Assembly: GCF_000150275.1 (NCBI RefSeq)
Contig: NW_002060943.1
Span: 12,865,968 to 12,929,967, forward strand
Direction of reading: 5' to 3'
DNA length: 64,000 nt
DNA from: Trichoplax adhaerens
Lineage: Eukaryota > Placozoa > Uniplacotomia > Trichoplacea > Trichoplacidae
This document shows positions 59,181-64,000 of the stretch, one piece after another. The notes beneath the pieces were generated by a model. The model saw only the letters and a list, made by a program, of their open reading frames with translations, searched no databases and was not told the DNA's origin. Every line of letters begins with the position of its first letter. The first letter of the stretch is position 1. Made by a program: the position numbers and the translations under genes.

Positions 59181-62100
59181 ACAGACTTACCGGTAGCTTA
59201 ATGGTCCTCACCTAAATTGGGACTAACGAATTCAAGAATAAATCACTTATTAATTAATATTAAAGTACTCATACTTCAAATAGTAAATACTGTTTTAGTA
59301 TCGATGCTATTCTATTTTTGATCTATTAGTTCATTTATTTATCTAGTGCTAAGCTTTATGGAGGAGTAAAATGTGATATTTGCTAAATTTATCTATTTAT
59401 AAAAATATTGTAGGCTTAGCTGTACGTGATATTTTACTAAATTTAAATTTTTAGACGATATTACTTTATCAGATTGAAATTATTTAAGTTATTCCAGCAT
59501 TTTGCTCAATTTGTGATGTTAAATTGATTTTGACACCTTAATTGAATTTAAATGCAATACTCGGTCTGTCCTTTATGTTTAATCCAATCACCTATCAAGT
59601 ATTTCCTGGTGTCCAATGACGATATATAGCAAACAATACTTATACAAATTGGAATAGTGTCTTATTAAACATACGTGTACTCTTTGATAATACAATATCG
59701 GCATTGAATTGAGAATCTATAGTCAGTCTTCAAAACCCTGAGTATGAAATAGTATAAGAGGATCCTTTTATTGCGTTGTAAGAATAAATTTTTTAGTCTA
59801 TGCTCCATTTTGTCTAAAGATTTACTTAATTCAGCTTTGAAATTTCTATCGATAGCTATGCGCAATATAACATTTGAAGCCGGTTAAAAATTTTACGTTC
59901 TAAAGAAAAGAAATGAAGAATGCTTTGCCGGTTCCGTCGCATCAGATCTTCTATTTAGGAAATCAGGTGTGAACCAATATTATTAGGGTATTAGTGGGCG
60001 TAATCATGCAGTTCTGATATACTAATCCTTTCAATTTTATTTTACCTTTCCATTCACCTATATAAATTCAAGATGTTCAATAGTAAAATCACCACATCAA
60101 TTAATATTGATGGAACAAGTTAAATATATTAAAATAATACTTGAACAGGAATTCATCAGTCCTTACAAGGTAACAAGTATAATTTAAGTTTATTCTAGCA
60201 CAGATACTATAATAAATATTTTGTTTGAAGCCAAATAAAGTATACTTTAATCACGCCTTCTGATTTCATTTTCTCATATATTGATCCGTAAATTTTAATA
60301 TAGCGCAAAACTCGACAGTTTATCGTTTGCATGAGAAATCACAAACCTTTATTGATAGCAAGAAAGAAGGTAACAATTTCATTTCTTTTCAATTTTGCGT
60401 TAAATAGCGGTCAATGGAAGTTGTAAAATCAGCCATAATGTATTAAATTATTAATTTTAATTTATAAGCAACTCACAATATCCACATGTATTTTATTTCA
60501 TCTAGTGGATAAATGTAGAAAAATCATGATCAATTATTGAACTAAAATAATTTATTAACGAATGAGGATTGCTATAACCAAATCACAATTTTGAAACCTT
60601 TCTACTTGTTAGCAGTTTTAAATAACAGCTTTTGTGATGTTAAAATCCATGGAACGAATTTCTATTTATTAAATCAGCGGCAGCAAGTACAGCTGGAAAG
60701 GTAGACACTAAAGCCATGTAGAAGACAAAGTAATTTACTGCAGATACTAAAGAAATTACCGGTACATGGTCTGTAGCTTATTTCTTATCGCCTCTTATTT
60801 GTATATATCGTAATGACTTTCTTCAAGTAAATGTCAGTTTTCTAATTTTGTCTTCGAATCAGCCAGTGAATACGACGACCGCATGTTTTCGATAACATCC
60901 TCTAAAGTATAAGATATTTACATTAATAGAACTTAATATCTAAGTTGAAATCTTTAGTCTATTAAAGTAGACAGCTATCGATGATCATTAGAATTGGCGA
61001 AGTAGCTATAATCGGTCAGACATTCATGCCCGAAATGCGTTTCATAGCAGGGCTTCCTATTATGAATTCATAGTTGCATGAAGTAAGTTTTTATTAATAA
61101 GGGGTGTTGTTTGTTAGCTATCTCGTTTACCTTTGCATAAATTAATCTTTAGTTGTCGGTTGTTCATCAAGCAATTTGATTCTGTTTTAGCTTGTCATGG
61201 TGTTATAATTTAGTACTGGATGTTGTATCTTATTACGATTAATCGGCATTGCAACAAGTACGTATACGTATATCACAGTATTATTATATCGTTATTAGGT
61301 GCTCCAAGAGAACTAGCTCTAGTCAGGTGAGCTACTAATTTATAACCAACCGGTAGCTCAGAAAGCTACTTACTTATTACTAGGCACTGCATATCATATA
61401 GCAGTTCTTAAATATTGATCTTGGAGAACGTTAGTGGTTTATGCTTATCTCCTACGAGTACATCGCTAAGAGCATACCAATTTGGATAAAAGTGAATAAA
61501 TTAGTTTAAAAGAAACTAGTACAAACTCACGTCGCTTTGCTGACGGTTTGTACTTATTTGCTAATAATTAACAGATAGTATTACCATTCGACATTATATA
61601 TATATCCCGGTAATAGCCAGGCACTACTATATTCACAGCTATGCTTGTAGAATACTACTTTTCAATTATGCATTGACAGATGAAATGCTATGTTAAGATT
61701 AGTTCATGGTCCAAAGCACATTATGATATCTAATGTACGGTGATGGGCACACCAAGTTAAGATTAGCAGGTACTGTAAGATATCGACCGTGCGGTACAAT
61801 GTCCTTAGTACTGTGGTCAATTCTATACCAATCATGATAATGTGTCTAAGGATAGCTTGAGTATGCAAGCAAAGCTTGCTCTGTCGATAGCAACCGTTAT
61901 AAGAAAATGTAAAAATCAAAATGGCTGTGTAGAAAACTATAAAGATTCTATGTTTATTCAATTTTCTTCAGAATATTACATCAAATCGAAATTGAAAGGC
62001 CCAGTGGCCACCTTAGCGATATAAAGAATACTATTTTAATAATCAGTACTCTACCGAAATGACTACCTTAAAGCTATTTGTTTTCCATGAAATCTTAAGG

Positions 62101-64000
62101 TAAAAAACTGTAAGAATCTTATACTGACCTATTGAAATCAACCCATAATCACAGTCATCTAACAGTAGTATAAATACCCCCCGCGCTGCTCGTTTCAAGG
62201 ATGGGTGAGTGGGATTATCACTGTGTTGCTTCGTCCCACATTCTTAACCGAACTAATTAACCAGAAGCTAAGCAGATATACTAGAGCGGAATTACGACAC
62301 ATGATATTAGTTTCAATTCTTAAATCAACTGTTTACGTACCGTTACAATTGTTTCTAAAGCGTTATAAAGATTTACGAGCTTAGATAGTAATAATAATGT
62401 TTATTTTAATATCTTAAAATCTGAGAGAAATTTTCAGTTTCACAAAATCTTATACTATTGTAGTAGTTAATTCTTAAGTTTAATGTTTATTTAAATTGTG
62501 ATTATATTTTAAGTAATTAATTAAAGGATAATAGGAATGAGCGGGTTCTTGCTTGAAATATTTCTAATGAAATGCCACATTAGGATGGGATGCGCTTATT
62601 GTGATCTATATTTGTTTCTTATTTATCTATATCACACGTTATATAATTGCAAATTACAAACCCAATCGTATAGAGCAATTAATTAGTTACATTTCTATTT
62701 AAAGGATGATTTTTCTTGTAGATTAATCTTTTTCAAAAGACATGTTATAAAGGAGCTCTATGTTTAAGCTAATGCCTACAATAGAGAATTAATGATGAGA
62801 ACTAGATTTTACGACCGATAAGCTAAATATAGAAGCCTTACTGAACAGTCATTCTGGGTAATTTTTACATTCCTAGGAGATGTTGTTGTGATTCAGTTTG
62901 ATCTTTACGAATTTACGGAAGCGTGCGGAATTTCTGCTGAGGCAACAACAACAAATAAATTTCCTTTCTTTTCTATCGGTGGTTGAAATCGACCTTTATT
63001 AACTACAACTAACCAACTTACTAACTCACAATCGAACCCCCTCCCCAAGATAGTAAAAGCGCCTCATTTATATACTCTAACATTGGCATGAATATGCATA
63101 ACTTCTCTAACATTGCGATAACATTCTTGAGATATCATTTTTCAGTATAACATAATTGATTAATAAATATACTTGTACCATACAACATTAATTTATCATT
63201 TACCAGTACAGCAATACAAGATAACGGTAACAACTATGTATAGTTTAGGATATTAATCCTTAAGAACAATATTATCTAGCGATGCCAGTCTAGCTGTCGC
63301 GACAGATGTAATAGTATTTAATTTTATACTTTAATATTGTATCTTTTTAATGGTCATAGAAACTCAATAACTGAGTGTACTGATGGAACTCATAATGAAA
63401 TTTCATATACTGATGGTTGATTCATGATCATTTTGATAGCAGTTTTGCTACTATAAGAATTTGAGCTCTATTCCATTTTGTATACTAGGTGTGATAAATA
63501 TACAGCATATCTCTGATCAGAACAATTTAGTAATAACCATAAATTAGCATTTTAAAATTTACTAAAACGACAGGAGTGAAACATTGAAAACAAAATATCG
63601 CACCTAAAGTGAATAAAAAGACAAAACTTTGTTTAAGTCAGTAAACTCTTATAGAGAAATCAAAAAGAATCGTCAATAGAGCCGATTTGCGCGTTCTCAA
63701 TCAATCAAACTATCTAAAGTGCTGTGAAATGAAATATGTAGAAATCAAACGACACAACTTCTAACTAACTTTGATTCTACTTTCTTGGCACTCTAGTCGA
63801 CTTAACGAAACTTTGACACCAAATAATAATTGGGGAAGCAACCAATCAACAATTTATTTAAAAAACGTGAGATAGACAGATCAAATAACCTTCCAAGTAC
63901 TTAATTCTAAGTATTATAAGTCAAGAAATAAAAAAAAGACAGAACTGAAACTGTCAACAACCAAACAACCTAACAAAAATTAAAACGTTTTACTACAACA
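59181..64000. other. Gene-poor right end of the window
   Basis: I find no supportable gene. All frames are short. 63570-63730 resembles 47590-47740. A TATAAATA at about 62171 precedes a small less AT-rich segment (62179-62300) with 5S-rRNA-like words in the wrong order, described among the findings. Confidence 0.45.

Noticed and set aside
61320-61420. tRNA-like phrase GGTAGCTCAG
   Set aside because: No cloverleaf, anticodon arm or B-box GGTTCGA could be built around it.

Overview
The window looks like nuclear DNA from an early-branching animal, most likely a placozoan (Trichoplax/Hoilungia type). This is an inference. The DNA is visibly AT-rich, and animal genes are split by many short introns with GT..AG ends. 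Several reconstructed products are clearly animal: GMAP-210, vasohibin, PLD3/4, cirhin and ANGEL. Class A receptors and kinesin-light-chain-like TPR proteins occur as local families. I reconstructed exons by hand, requiring splice signals, matching reading phase and recognisable family motifs to agree.

The left part (1-8250) holds the 3' end of an unidentified gene, a decayed TPR-gene remnant, a large intronless TPR gene (3463-5205), two fresh tandem arrays (88-bp and 117-bp units) and a single-exon retinol-dehydrogenase-like SDR on the minus strand.

The middle (9147-38900) is gene-dense. In order it holds a PLD3/PLD4-like gene (+, 8 exons seen), TRIP11/GMAP-210 (-, 16 exons, 1551 codons), a duplicated block rich in GTAC motifs, a small C14orf119-family gene (+), the ribosome-biogenesis factor UTP4/cirhin (-, 21 exons), an ANGEL-type EEP phosphatase/nuclease (+) and vasohibin, the tubulin tyrosine carboxypeptidase (-, 8 exons). 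These are unrelated housekeeping or cell-biological functions (lysosomal nuclease, Golgi tether, rRNA processing, RNA turnover, microtubule detyrosination). They are packed tail-to-tail or head-to-head and form no evident pathway.

The right part (about 38900-64000) is gene-poor. It carries a CUB-like exon, a tandem family of rhodopsin-class GPCRs on the minus strand (two intact, one pseudogene), several decayed copies of an unknown coding-like module, and a roughly 550-bp inverted repeat at 48066-48611 and 58630-59180 that brackets the two intact receptors.

Notable points are two GC-AG introns supported by phase and homology, a vasohibin catalytic triad with exactly the vertebrate spacing, a UTP4 5' end that cannot be read without stops, a GTAC-rich palindromic motif in upstream regions, and degenerate 0.2-0.25-kb tandem repeats filling the long first introns of two genes. 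I found no CRISPR, no credible tRNA or rRNA gene and no intact transposase.
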